Below, piece after piece: positions 18,701-25,526 of a stretch of 64,000 nt of DNA. Every line of letters begins with the position of its first letter. The stretch's first letter is position 1. A program made the translations under genes and the position numbers. Source of the DNA: Bacteroidota bacterium (GTDB taxonomy: Bacteria; Bacteroidota; Bacteroidia; NS11-12g; UBA9320); contig JABWCE010000006.1 in NCBI GenBank assembly GCA_013359235.1, positions 1 to 64,000 of the forward strand, given 5' to 3'. The notes under the pieces are model-generated. The model made no database searches, was not told where the DNA came from, and was given only the letters and a program-made list of their open reading frames with translations.

Positions 18701-19210
18701 AATGTAATTCCTGTTCCAGTTGTTGACGCAGGCAACGACTATACAGTTCTACCAGGTAAATTCGTAAAATTACAAGCTACATCAAACGGAATGGTAGAAT
18801 GGATACCCGATACATGGTTAGACGATGCTACAATTTTAACCCCCACTGCCCGACCTCTTGCTACTACAAAATACATTGTAAGAGCATACAATATTGAAGG
18901 TTGTGAGGCTTATGATTCAATGACATTGAAAGTAAATTCTGAAAATATTTCACCGATACCTAATTTATTAACACCGAATGGTGATGGAGAAAATGATAAA
19001 TGGGTTTTGAGCAATATTTCAGACCCCGAAAACTGTAGAGTTAAAGTATTTACACGCGAAGGTCTTATGGTTTACTCATCAGAATCATATCAAAACGATT
19101 GGGGAGGTACCAGAAATGACAAAGACTTGCCTGACGGATATTACATTTTTATAATAGAACATAAAATTACTAACGAAGTTTTCACAGGTATTCTAAACAT
19201 AATAAAATAA
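15746..19210 (+). CDS. Giant secreted protein with T9SS type B (gliding-associated) C-terminal domain
   Basis: This 1154-aa protein starts with signal peptide MKVKLIIISILLFTSKSFA. The N-terminal half looks like a DUF1565/beta-helix repeat: FVNVNFGDDNNDG, GPKKSIAAAYFAA and DTIYISEGIYEE, then many short N-rich beta rungs. The middle has long beta sandwiches and a PKD-like unit (about nt 18030-18240), then two Ig-like domains. The last ~80 residues, from LLTPNGDGENDKWVLSN through KVFTREGLMVYSS and NDWGGTRN to the end, are a CHU_C/type B sorting domain, which directs T9SS export and surface retention with SprF-type partners. The next gene, a PorP/SprF homologue, starts four bases after the stop. 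A TTG at 15740 adds two residues; the ATG is preferred. Confidence 0.87.
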   Translation: MKVKLIIISILLFTSKSFATQWFVNVNFGDDNNDGLSIVVGPGNVGPKKSIAAAYFAASPNDTIYISEGIYEEFLILNKTMVLRGNNWGIDPVKQARNAETVIVPPGTFIGTGISGNSAIEIQSCCIEIDGICVSGNNPNNLISSTKYDQQFEIGYCIAAQGMYSDLKLNNLILRNFYHSGIAFSSGVFSSGKNLLKNSLITCGENNSVGVSILDNFYSDIFNVKIDSTGTGILINNFSDKTNNNIYCSQTIIKAENKGVQVTNFSSNTDNWIFEYLGVLQFDTNISFNAFEFLDNSSKCTFDINNSVVSQSNKAFLINNCTNDFIIKFTDNSIFNSNIGYLFYQPIIAPAVSYNITNTKLQTIDSVAFLAYSEGGLLTLKLTDNKILQGKHGVFSIGNSLIDPGNTVFSNLDGYYFYLDSSLNGEIPTWNIDASNCSFNGTLGNLLTGKEAFRTEDRIRHFMDKSILGWVNIKNTCLFVTGNDGNIFVNRAYNKASNNWNIFIDSFTNNEELYIKKPIHFFTHRDAGISKITMDDISATLYLHGRFSLSEGLVLNTGIIETTNSDTLICYRNNFSSVLSKGNINSYVNGPLYIRYVNLPYNYNIADTIPIGVGNDYRPFYIFFKWQSVNAYSDFGFKVLKGLAPISNIPSGITHISTMKYWEITDPLNSGSFMTDSVGLTYSTTAINDLVNDPKNLRVIYNKASITTDIGGKGDFVSNGRIISSSSGTGFGIYTVGNAKGGNNILNPYYPVGLISTKGNCINDSIIISAENSRSDSAINNWEWKINGPSIVPTPDNSMKIIKKFPVIGKYTISLVVKNKFGLTDTVYEDINILPKPQLQYNATQPCYPKTIQLNNTSIIPPSTLISQSEWKIDTSLYTGVIYNYNPTTSGIHKALLKTTLNNGCWDTLTIYINSPLKPVLKLAPSGDTSICNGDSILAKITKSKGVIIWNDGNNYDSIKIKNNFSVKGTLYSSPQCFVSDSIKVNVIPVPVVDAGNDYTVLPGKFVKLQATSNGMVEWIPDTWLDDATILTPTARPLATTKYIVRAYNIEGCEAYDSMTLKVNSENISPIPNLLTPNGDGENDKWVLSNISDPENCRVKVFTREGLMVYSSESYQNDWGGTRNDKDLPDGYYIFIIEHKITNEVFTGILNIIK

Positions 19211-19214
19211 AACA

Positions 19215-20582
19215 ATGAGAAATTTAGTTAAAATAATATTAATATTTAGTGTTTTCTTTTCAAATAAAGCTTTTTCACAACAAAATCCTTTATTTGGGTT
19301 CACTCCATTTTTCCTTAATGTTTCAAACCCGTCAGTTTCAAAAACAGTAAATCCATTAAATATTACTCTTGCAGGAAGGAAATACTGGACAGGCATAAAC
19401 GGAAGCCCAGAAGCCATGATAGGTTCATTTACATTGTCGCCCGAATCGCACAAATCAGCTTTTGGAGGGTTTTTCTGGCAAGAAAAAGCACCATTTATCA
19501 AAAAAAGTACTTTGGGGCTTAATTATGCATACAGTTTGAAAGATGCAGGCGAAGAAAACAACTTGAGGTTGGGCTTAGGGCTTGATTTTTCATCTATATC
19601 TACAAATACTTCAGAGGTTTTGCCAAATGATTATAACGACCCTTTTTACACTTCACTATTTGGAAACTACAAATCAACAGTTGATTTAAGAACAGGATTG
19701 AGTTTTGTAAATTCAAAAGTAGATATTGGCATTGCTTTGCAAAATATTTTAAACAGCAAAAATAATATGGGCGAAGCATTAAGTGGAAGTATGGAATTTA
19801 AAAATCGTTTTTCAGTAAATGGCTATTTAAAATATTATATTTCAAATACCGAAGATTTTAAAATTGCACCACTTATTTACTGGCAAGCTCAAAAATCAAT
19901 GCCATTTAGAATTGATATAAATTTATTAGCCGAAAAAACCGGTAAACTCTGGGGCGGATTAATGCTAAGACCAGGTTCATCATTTTCAGTTTCAGCCGGA
20001 GTATGGGCTTTGCAAGATGTGAAAGTTGGCTACCTGTATGAAAAAGCATTTTTAAAATCAATGTCAAGCAAAGGAAATTCACATGAAATTTTGATAACTT
20101 ATACTCCCAACTTAAAATCGAAAAAAAATGAGGAAACAAAGCCTGAAATAAAAGAAAAAACAGAACCAAAAATGCCAAAAGTTGTAAGAGTAAGAGATAC
20201 TTTGGTTGTAATTAAAGAAGTAAGAATAAAAGAAAAGGAAGAACCAAAAAAGGAAATAGAAGAAAGAGAACCTCATAAAACAGAACCTGATTTTACAAAA
20301 CCCAATGACACTAAAAAAACTGCTCCAAAACCAACTGAAAAAATTGAAACAGATAAAAGATTTTATGCAGTAGCAGGGGCTTTCAGCATGGAAACAAATG
20401 CAAATAATTATGTTGCAAAACTCAACAAATTAGGTTACGAAGCTTTTGTTGTAAAAGACAATGTAAAAAATCAATTTAATGTAGCAATCGGCAAATTTTC
20501 AACACGTGAAGAAGCTCGAAGCTACATTGCCGAGCATGGAAATTCTGAATTTATATTTTGGGTAAAAGAAATTTTGCCTTAG
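19215..20582 (+). CDS. PorP/SprF-family T9SS membrane protein fused to a SPOR domain
   Basis: This 455-aa protein has a signal peptide (1-22). An outer-membrane barrel region (about 23-300) shows the PorP/SprF features: FSQQNPLFGFTPFFLNVSNPS at the start, later KSAFGGFFWQ and the terminal strand DVKVGYLYEKAF. A Lys/Glu/Pro-rich linker (about 300-379) then leads to a C-terminal SPOR domain (about 380-455, KRFYAVAGAFSMETNAN ... FWVKEILP). PorP/SprF proteins help T9SS handle type B cargo; SPOR domains bind peptidoglycan glycan strands stripped of peptides. The fusion would tie a cargo-specific barrel to the cell wall. It follows the type B cargo gene by four bases, like other cargo/sprF pairs. 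Confidence 0.85.
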   Translation: MRNLVKIILIFSVFFSNKAFSQQNPLFGFTPFFLNVSNPSVSKTVNPLNITLAGRKYWTGINGSPEAMIGSFTLSPESHKSAFGGFFWQEKAPFIKKSTLGLNYAYSLKDAGEENNLRLGLGLDFSSISTNTSEVLPNDYNDPFYTSLFGNYKSTVDLRTGLSFVNSKVDIGIALQNILNSKNNMGEALSGSMEFKNRFSVNGYLKYYISNTEDFKIAPLIYWQAQKSMPFRIDINLLAEKTGKLWGGLMLRPGSSFSVSAGVWALQDVKVGYLYEKAFLKSMSSKGNSHEILITYTPNLKSKKNEETKPEIKEKTEPKMPKVVRVRDTLVVIKEVRIKEKEEPKKEIEEREPHKTEPDFTKPNDTKKTAPKPTEKIETDKRFYAVAGAFSMETNANNYVAKLNKLGYEAFVVKDNVKNQFNVAIGKFSTREEARSYIAEHGNSEFIFWVKEILP

Positions 20583-20610
20583 AATTCTATTTAGTTTTTA
20601 TTTGTTAAAT

Positions 20611-20640
20611 GCCCATAAAAGTATCTTTGGGCTTTAAATA
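20611..20640 (+). terminator. Possible weak terminator after the SprF-SPOR gene
   Basis: GCCCA (20611-20615) pairs with TGGGC (20628-20632) across a 12-base loop; AAA and TTT can extend the stem beyond a mismatch. It is followed by TTTAAATATT rather than a proper U-run, so termination would be weak. Confidence 0.4.
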
Positions 20641-20666
20641 TTATAAAGTAATATTGTTCATTTTAA

Positions 20667-20675
20667 TAAATTTGC
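20667..20675 (+). promoter_or_regulatory. -7 promoter box of the cystathionine gene
   Basis: TAAATTTGC matches TAnnTTTGY exactly and ends three bases before ATG 20679, predicting a leaderless or nearly leaderless transcript. This also leaves no room for a SAM riboswitch after the predicted start site. Confidence 0.6.
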
Positions 20676-20678
20676 AAA

Positions 20679-21824
20679 ATGAAATTTGCAACCAAATTAA
20701 TACATGCCGGTGTTCATGCCGACCCTGAAACAGGTGCAATAATGACACCTATTTATCAAACCTCCACTTATGCACAAAAAGCACCTGGCATTCATAAAGG
20801 ATTTGAATATTCAAGAACTCATAACCCTACTCGTACAGCACTACAAAACAATCTTGCTGCATTGGAAAACGGAAATTGGGCATTATGCTTTAGCAGTGGA
20901 ATGGGAGCAATTGATGCTGTTACAAAATTGATGAAACCTGGCGACGAAGTAATTGCAAGCAACGACTTATATGGCGGAACTTACAGGATATTTACAAAAA
21001 TTTTTGAAAACTACAATATCAAATTTCATTTTACAGATTTAAGCAATGTACATAATCTAAAAAATTTGATAAATCCAAATGTAAAATTAGTTTGGATAGA
21101 AACACCTACAAATCCAATGTTAAACATAATAAACATTGAAGCTATAACTAAAATTTGTAAAGAGAACAATATTATTTCTGCAGTTGACAATACTTTTGCT
21201 TCGCCATATTTGCAAAATCCACTTAATCTTGGAGCAGATATAGTAATGCACAGTGTTACTAAATACATAAACGGACACTCTGATGTTGTAATGGGTGCAC
21301 TAATTGGCAACAACATACAATTACACGAAAAACTTGCATTTATACAAAACTCATGCGGTGCGGTGCCGGGTCCTCAAGATTGTTTCCTTGTTTTAAGAGG
21401 GATAAAAACACTTCATGTGAGAATGGAAAGACATTGCCAAAATGGAAAAAAAATTGCAGAATTTTTATCTAAAAATAATAAAGTAGATAAAGTTTATTGG
21501 CCCGGTTTTACAAATCACAACAACCATGAAATTGCAAAAGTACAGATGAAAGACTTTGGTGGAATGCTTTCGTTCACATTAAAAAATGATTCAATCGAAA
21601 ATGCACATAAATTTCTTTCAGCAACAAAATTATTTACCTTAGCCGAATCGCTAGGTGGCGTAGAATCACTTTGTGGTCATCCGGCAACAATGACACACGC
21701 ATCAATACCACGTGAAGAAAGAATTAAATCAGGCTTGCTTGATTCATTAATAAGACTAAGTGTAGGAATTGAAGATATTGATGATTTGATAAACGACCTA
21801 AATCAAGCATTGGAAAAATGTTAA
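20679..21824 (+). CDS. Cystathionine gamma-synthase/gamma-lyase (PLP-dependent)
   Basis: This 381-aa member of the Cys/Met-metabolism PLP enzyme family has the PLP-binding lysine at 195 in HSVTKYINGHSD. Other family marks are YSRTHNPTR (44-52), SSGMGAI (72-78), TPTNP (152-156) and the C-terminal SLGGVESLCGHPATMTH segment. Such enzymes make cystathionine from O-acyl-homoserine and cysteine (MetB) or cleave cystathionine to cysteine (Mgl/MccB); the family members are not separable by eye, so no symbol is given. The protein is cytoplasmic. The downstream PrsW gene overlaps its 3' end by seven bases and TIGR02757 follows, so the three form one overlapping operon. Confidence 0.9.
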   Translation: MKFATKLIHAGVHADPETGAIMTPIYQTSTYAQKAPGIHKGFEYSRTHNPTRTALQNNLAALENGNWALCFSSGMGAIDAVTKLMKPGDEVIASNDLYGGTYRIFTKIFENYNIKFHFTDLSNVHNLKNLINPNVKLVWIETPTNPMLNIINIEAITKICKENNIISAVDNTFASPYLQNPLNLGADIVMHSVTKYINGHSDVVMGALIGNNIQLHEKLAFIQNSCGAVPGPQDCFLVLRGIKTLHVRMERHCQNGKKIAEFLSKNNKVDKVYWPGFTNHNNHEIAKVQMKDFGGMLSFTLKNDSIENAHKFLSATKLFTLAESLGGVESLCGHPATMTHASIPREERIKSGLLDSLIRLSVGIEDIDDLINDLNQALEKC

Positions 21825-22486
21825 TATCACTTGCAATTGCCGCAGCACCTGTAGTTTTTATATTGTTTTGGTTTTATCATAAAGATAAATTTCAAAAAGA
21901 ACCACTTAAAATGCTATTATACGCATTTATTGCAGGTTGTTTTAGTATTATTCCGGCAATTGTTTTAGAAACGTTGTGGGATAGTTGGAAATTAGACAGC
22001 CGCAGTAATATATCTATGGCATTTTATGCCTTTATAGTTGTTGGGTTTAGCGAAGAAATCAGCAAATATTACTTCGTAAGAGGTATTATTATAAAATCTT
22101 ATGTTGACGAACCTTACGATGGAATTTTGTATAGCGTAACCGTTTCGCTTGGCTTTGCTTTTGTAGAAAATATATTTTATGTTTTTGAAAGTGGTAACCA
22201 TGTTGGAATTTTGCGTGCATTTACTGCTGTTCCGGCACATTCTACATTTGCTGCAGTAATGGGGTATTACCTAAGTAAAGCAAAGTTTGAAGGAAATGTT
22301 TTTGCTAATACAGTTAAAGCAATATTTGGGGCTGTAATTCTACATGGGGCTTATGATTATTTTCTATTTATCAAAAATTTTCCATTAATTAAAATAGGTG
22401 CATTTGTATCATTATTAATAGGTGTGCTAATAACAAGATATGCTATAAAAATACATAACAACAATTCGCCTTTCAAACATTTATGA
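21818..22486 (+). CDS. prsW: PrsW-family intramembrane metalloprotease
   Basis: This 222-aa protein is almost entirely membrane-embedded, with about seven hydrophobic segments. It carries the PrsW metal/active-site motifs: EExxK (Glu79, Glu80, Lys83 in GFSEEISKYY), FVEN (Glu117, Asn118), AVPAHS (His141) and LHGAYD (His176). In Bacillus, PrsW cleaves an anti-sigma factor at site 1. No sigma or anti-sigma gene is adjacent here, so the substrate is unknown. It is embedded in a tight operon, overlapping the cystathionine gene by seven bases and TIGR02757 by four. Confidence in the family is high; the role is inferred only from homology. Confidence 0.88.
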   Translation: MLISLAIAAAPVVFILFWFYHKDKFQKEPLKMLLYAFIAGCFSIIPAIVLETLWDSWKLDSRSNISMAFYAFIVVGFSEEISKYYFVRGIIIKSYVDEPYDGILYSVTVSLGFAFVENIFYVFESGNHVGILRAFTAVPAHSTFAAVMGYYLSKAKFEGNVFANTVKAIFGAVILHGAYDYFLFIKNFPLIKIGAFVSLLIGVLITRYAIKIHNNNSPFKHL

Positions 22487-23259
22487 ATTATGAAAAATTA
22501 AAGGATTTGCTTGACAGCAAAGTGTTATTATACAACAATAAAAATTTTATAGAAAATGACCCCATTAGTATTCCACACCGCTTTTCAAAAAATTCAGATA
22601 TAGAAATTGCAGGTTTTTTTGCGGCTATTTTAGCATGGGGTAACAGAAAAACTATAATAAACAACTGCAATCGCTTGATGCAACTTATGGATTTTACACC
22701 TTATGATTTTATTGTTAATCATTCTGAAATTGACTTGAAAAAATTTGATAAATTCGTTCACCGTACTTTTAATAGTACCGATTTATTGTTTTTTATTGAA
22801 GTTTTTAAAAGAGTTTATAAAAAAAAACAATCTTTAGAAACATTGTTTTTACCCGAAAACACAATAGTAAACATTAAAACAGGATTAATAAGTTTTCATA
22901 ATTTTTGTTTTGATTTTGACTTTGCACCACAAAGAACAAAAAAACATATTTCAACACCTTTAAAAAATTCGGCATGTAAAAGATTAAATATGTACTTGAG
23001 GTGGATGGTTAGAAATGATAATAACGGCGTTGATTTTGGAATTTGGAAAAAAATAAAACCTTCGCAACTCGTATGCCCGCTTGATGTTCATGTAATTCGA
23101 ACATCTAATTCGCTAAGTTTATTAAATTCTGAAAAAGGAAACTGGCAAAATGCTGAAAAACTTACCGAAAATTTAAAACTATTTGATGCAAACGACCCTG
23201 TAAAATACGATTTTGCACTTTTTGGAATGGGAATTGAAAACAAATTAAAATCTCATTAG
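22483..23259 (+). CDS. TIGR02757 (DUF2400) family protein
   Basis: This 258-aa soluble protein matches the TIGR02757/DUF2400 pattern by its conserved blocks: DPISIPHRF, AGFFAAILAWGNRKTII, RLNMYLRWMVRNDNNGVDFGIW, CPLDVHVIRTSNSL and PVKYDFALFGMG. The family is distantly like helix-hairpin-helix DNA glycosylases of the EndoIII type, which suggests nucleic-acid processing, but no activity has been established that I know of. It starts inside the prsW stop (ATGA overlap at 22483-22486), so it is translationally coupled to it. It is the last gene of the operon; kdsB has its own promoter. Confidence 0.85.
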   Translation: MNYEKLKDLLDSKVLLYNNKNFIENDPISIPHRFSKNSDIEIAGFFAAILAWGNRKTIINNCNRLMQLMDFTPYDFIVNHSEIDLKKFDKFVHRTFNSTDLLFFIEVFKRVYKKKQSLETLFLPENTIVNIKTGLISFHNFCFDFDFAPQRTKKHISTPLKNSACKRLNMYLRWMVRNDNNGVDFGIWKKIKPSQLVCPLDVHVIRTSNSLSLLNSEKGNWQNAEKLTENLKLFDANDPVKYDFALFGMGIENKLKSH

Positions 23260-23291
23260 CTAATTCTAAAACTGAATTGGGGTTAAAAGAA

Positions 23292-23300
23292 TAAATTTGC
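23292..23300 (+). promoter_or_regulatory. -7 promoter box of kdsB
   Basis: TAAATTTGC, an exact TAnnTTTGY match, ends eight bases before ATG 23309 in the short gap after the TIGR02757 gene. Confidence 0.6.
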
Positions 23301-23308
23301 ATTAAAAA

Positions 23309-24046
23309 ATGAAAAGTGTAGCAATAATTCCTGCAAGGTATAACTCTTCGCGATTTCCAGGCAAGCCATTAGCCACAATTGGCGGAGTGTCTATGGTTAG
23401 GCGTGTTTATGAAATAGTTTCGTCAGTGGGGCTTGATTTTGTTGCAGTAGCAACTGATGATTCAAGAATTTACGATCATGTGAAATCGTGGGGAGGCGAA
23501 GTAATTATGACTTCTGAAAATTGTATAAACGGAACAGAAAGAGTAGCCGAAGCAATAACACACCTTAGTTTTGACCCTGAATTTGTTTTAAACATACAAG
23601 GGGACGAACCTTTTATTAAGCCACAACAAATTATGCAAGTAGCCAATGCTCTTAAAGACCCAGGCACAGGAATAAGTACTTTGAAGAAAAAAATTGAAAA
23701 TGAAGAAGAATTCAACAATCAGAATGTTGTAAAAGTTGTAACAGATACTGATGATTTTGCTTTGTATTTCAGCCGAAGTCCTATTCCGTTCATTAGAGAT
23801 AAAAGCTCTTCAATAAGCAGTTTTCATGCCTTTTATAAGCATTTGGGAGTTTATGGATTTAAAAAAAATATATTGATGGATATTGTTAGATTGCCGGAAT
23901 CAATTCTTCAAAAAATTGAAAATCTTGAACAATTATGTTGGCTCGAAAACGGTTACCTGATAAAAGTTCTTGAAACTGATTTTCAAAGCTTAGCCGTTGA
24001 TGTTCCCGAAGATTTGGCAAAAGCCGAAAAATATTTAAAAAACTAA
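23309..24046 (+). CDS. kdsB: 3-deoxy-manno-octulosonate cytidylyltransferase
   Basis: This 245-aa cytoplasmic enzyme activates Kdo with CTP to CMP-Kdo for lipid A-core assembly. The nucleotide-binding motif PARYNSSRFPGKP lies at 8-20, and QGDEPF at 97-102 carries the Mg-binding Asp. Later blocks SRSPIPF, HLGVYGF, LEQLCWLENG and the C-terminal DVPEDLAKAE are typical. The length is normal. It implies a Kdo-containing LPS in this Gram-negative. Its TAA stop overlaps the TAG stop of the convergent GT2 gene within CTAA at 24043-24046. Confidence 0.94.
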   Translation: MKSVAIIPARYNSSRFPGKPLATIGGVSMVRRVYEIVSSVGLDFVAVATDDSRIYDHVKSWGGEVIMTSENCINGTERVAEAITHLSFDPEFVLNIQGDEPFIKPQQIMQVANALKDPGTGISTLKKKIENEEEFNNQNVVKVVTDTDDFALYFSRSPIPFIRDKSSSISSFHAFYKHLGVYGFKKNILMDIVRLPESILQKIENLEQLCWLENGYLIKVLETDFQSLAVDVPEDLAKAEKYLKN

Positions 24047-24771
24047 TCCCATTTTTTGAACCAGCTATTCACTTTTAGCTGTATTACACCCCAAAATGCT
24101 TCTTTTATTATACCCTTGCTCATTTTGCTTTCGCCTGCAGATCGGTCAGTAAAAATTATAGGAATTTCTACAAGTTTAAAACCGTATTTTATGGCTGTAA
24201 ATTTCATTTCAATTTGAAAAGCGTAACCTTTAAATTTAATTTTTTCAAGGTTTATTTTTTGTAACACCTTTCTACTGTAGCAAACAAAACCTGCAGTAGT
24301 ATCCATTACTTTCATTCCGGTAATAATTCTTACATACATACTGGCAAAATAGCTCAGCAATACTCTGCCCATAGGCCAATTTACCACATTTACCAGGTTA
24401 TTTACATACCGTGAACCAACTGCAAGATCAGCCCCTTGCTCAGAGCAGGTTTTTTGAAGTCTAATCAAATCATCGGGATTATGACTAAAATCGCAATCCA
24501 TTTCACATATAAAATCGTAATTTCTTTCAAGACACCATTTAAATCCGGCAATATAAGCAGTACCAAGCCCCGATTTTTCGCTTCTTTCAATTAAATGCAG
24601 CTTGTCTGAAAATTTTTCTTGATATTTTTTTACAACATTTGCAGTACCATCGGGCGAACCATCGTCAATCACAAGCAATTCAAAAGCTAAAGGCAATGAA
24701 AACACCTTTTCTATCATTCGACTGATATTTTCAATCTCATTATAGGTAGGTATTATTACAATATTTTTCAA
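24043..24771 (-). CDS. Polyprenol-phosphate mannosyltransferase-like GT2
   Basis: This 242-aa family 2 glycosyltransferase resembles dolichyl-phosphate mannose synthase (DPM1). It has the N-terminal IIPTYNEIENI, the nucleotide-binding VIDDGSPDGT (34-43), SGLGTAYIAGF, and the metal-binding DxD in CEMDCDFSHNPDD (Asp92, Asp94). The C-terminal GYAFQIEMKF and IFTDRSAGESKMS motifs are those of DPM1-type enzymes. There is no C-terminal membrane anchor. It would transfer mannose (or another hexose) from a nucleotide sugar to a polyprenyl phosphate at the inner membrane. It is 11 bases downstream of the transaldolase gene on the same strand and probably in its transcript. Confidence 0.9.
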   Translation of the reverse strand: MKNIVIIPTYNEIENISRMIEKVFSLPLAFELLVIDDGSPDGTANVVKKYQEKFSDKLHLIERSEKSGLGTAYIAGFKWCLERNYDFICEMDCDFSHNPDDLIRLQKTCSEQGADLAVGSRYVNNLVNVVNWPMGRVLLSYFASMYVRIITGMKVMDTTAGFVCYSRKVLQKINLEKIKFKGYAFQIEMKFTAIKYGFKLVEIPIIFTDRSAGESKMSKGIIKEAFWGVIQLKVNSWFKKWD

Positions 24772-24782
24772 TATTTATTATT

Positions 24783-25439
24783 TTAGCCGTTGGCTTTTTT
24801 ATGGTCTGAAAGAAATTGGGCAAGCCCAATATCAGTAAGCGGATGTTTTAATAAACCTAAAATAGCAGGTAACGGACAAGTAACAATATCAGCACCGGCT
24901 TCGGCACATTTTACAATATGAAGCGAATTTCTAACACTTGCTGCAAGAATTTCTGTTTTAAAATTTTGAACAGCATAAATCGTAGCAATTTGTTGTATAA
25001 GTTCTATTCCGTCCCAGTTTGTATCATCTATTCTACCAATAAATGGTGATAAAAATGTTGCACCTGCTTTGGCGGCTAATATTGCCTGACCTGCCGAAAA
25101 CACAAGTGTACAATTTGTTCTTATACCCTTTTCAGAAAAATACTTTATTGCTTTAATGCCATCTTTTATTAAGGGTATTTTTACTACTATTTTATTATCA
25201 ATTGATGCAAGTTCTTCTCCTTCTTTTATCATCCCATTAAAATCTGTAGAAATAACTTCGGCACTTACATTATCGCCAACAATATTACAAATGGCTTTGT
25301 AGTGATTTTTTATATTTTTTTCGCCTGTAATGCCTTCTTTTGCCATAAGCGAAGGGTTTGTAGTTACACCATCTAATACGCCCAAATCATGGGCTTCGTT
25401 AATTTGGTCAAGATTTGCAGTATCAATAAAAAACTTCAT
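24783..25439 (-). CDS. fsa: Fructose-6-phosphate aldolase/short transaldolase
   Basis: This 218-aa TIM-barrel enzyme belongs to the FSA/TalC-type transaldolase group. It begins MKFFIDTANLDQI, has DGVTTNPSLM at about 23-32, and carries the Schiff-base Lys87 in VVKIPL. TNCTLVFSAGQA, FLSPFIGRIDD and ILAASVRN follow. Members either transfer dihydroxyacetone (transaldolase) or split fructose-6-phosphate; the two are hard to tell apart without the Tyr/Phe specificity position. A -7 box (25464-25472) lies upstream. The GT2 gene follows 11 bases later. Confidence 0.88.
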   Translation of the reverse strand: MKFFIDTANLDQINEAHDLGVLDGVTTNPSLMAKEGITGEKNIKNHYKAICNIVGDNVSAEVISTDFNGMIKEGEELASIDNKIVVKIPLIKDGIKAIKYFSEKGIRTNCTLVFSAGQAILAAKAGATFLSPFIGRIDDTNWDGIELIQQIATIYAVQNFKTEILAASVRNSLHIVKCAEAGADIVTCPLPAILGLLKHPLTDIGLAQFLSDHKKANG

Positions 25440-25463
25440 ATTTTTATATTTTCAATAATTATC

Positions 25464-25472
25464 GCAAAGTTA
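25464..25472 (-). promoter_or_regulatory. -7 promoter box of fsa
   Basis: On the minus strand TAACTTTGC is an exact match to TAnnTTTGY. It ends 24 bases before the fsa ATG at 25439. Confidence 0.55.
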
Positions 25473-25526
25473 TGTATTTTAAATTTCAGATAAAGGTTGT
25501 AATGAAATTGTTTAAAAAAAATAGTT

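Noticed and set aside
20583-20678. Possible SAM riboswitch in front of the cystathionine gene
   Set aside because: Only 96 bases are available, they contain just a weak 5-bp hairpin, and the -7 box sits three bases before the ATG, leaving no leader for a riboswitch.
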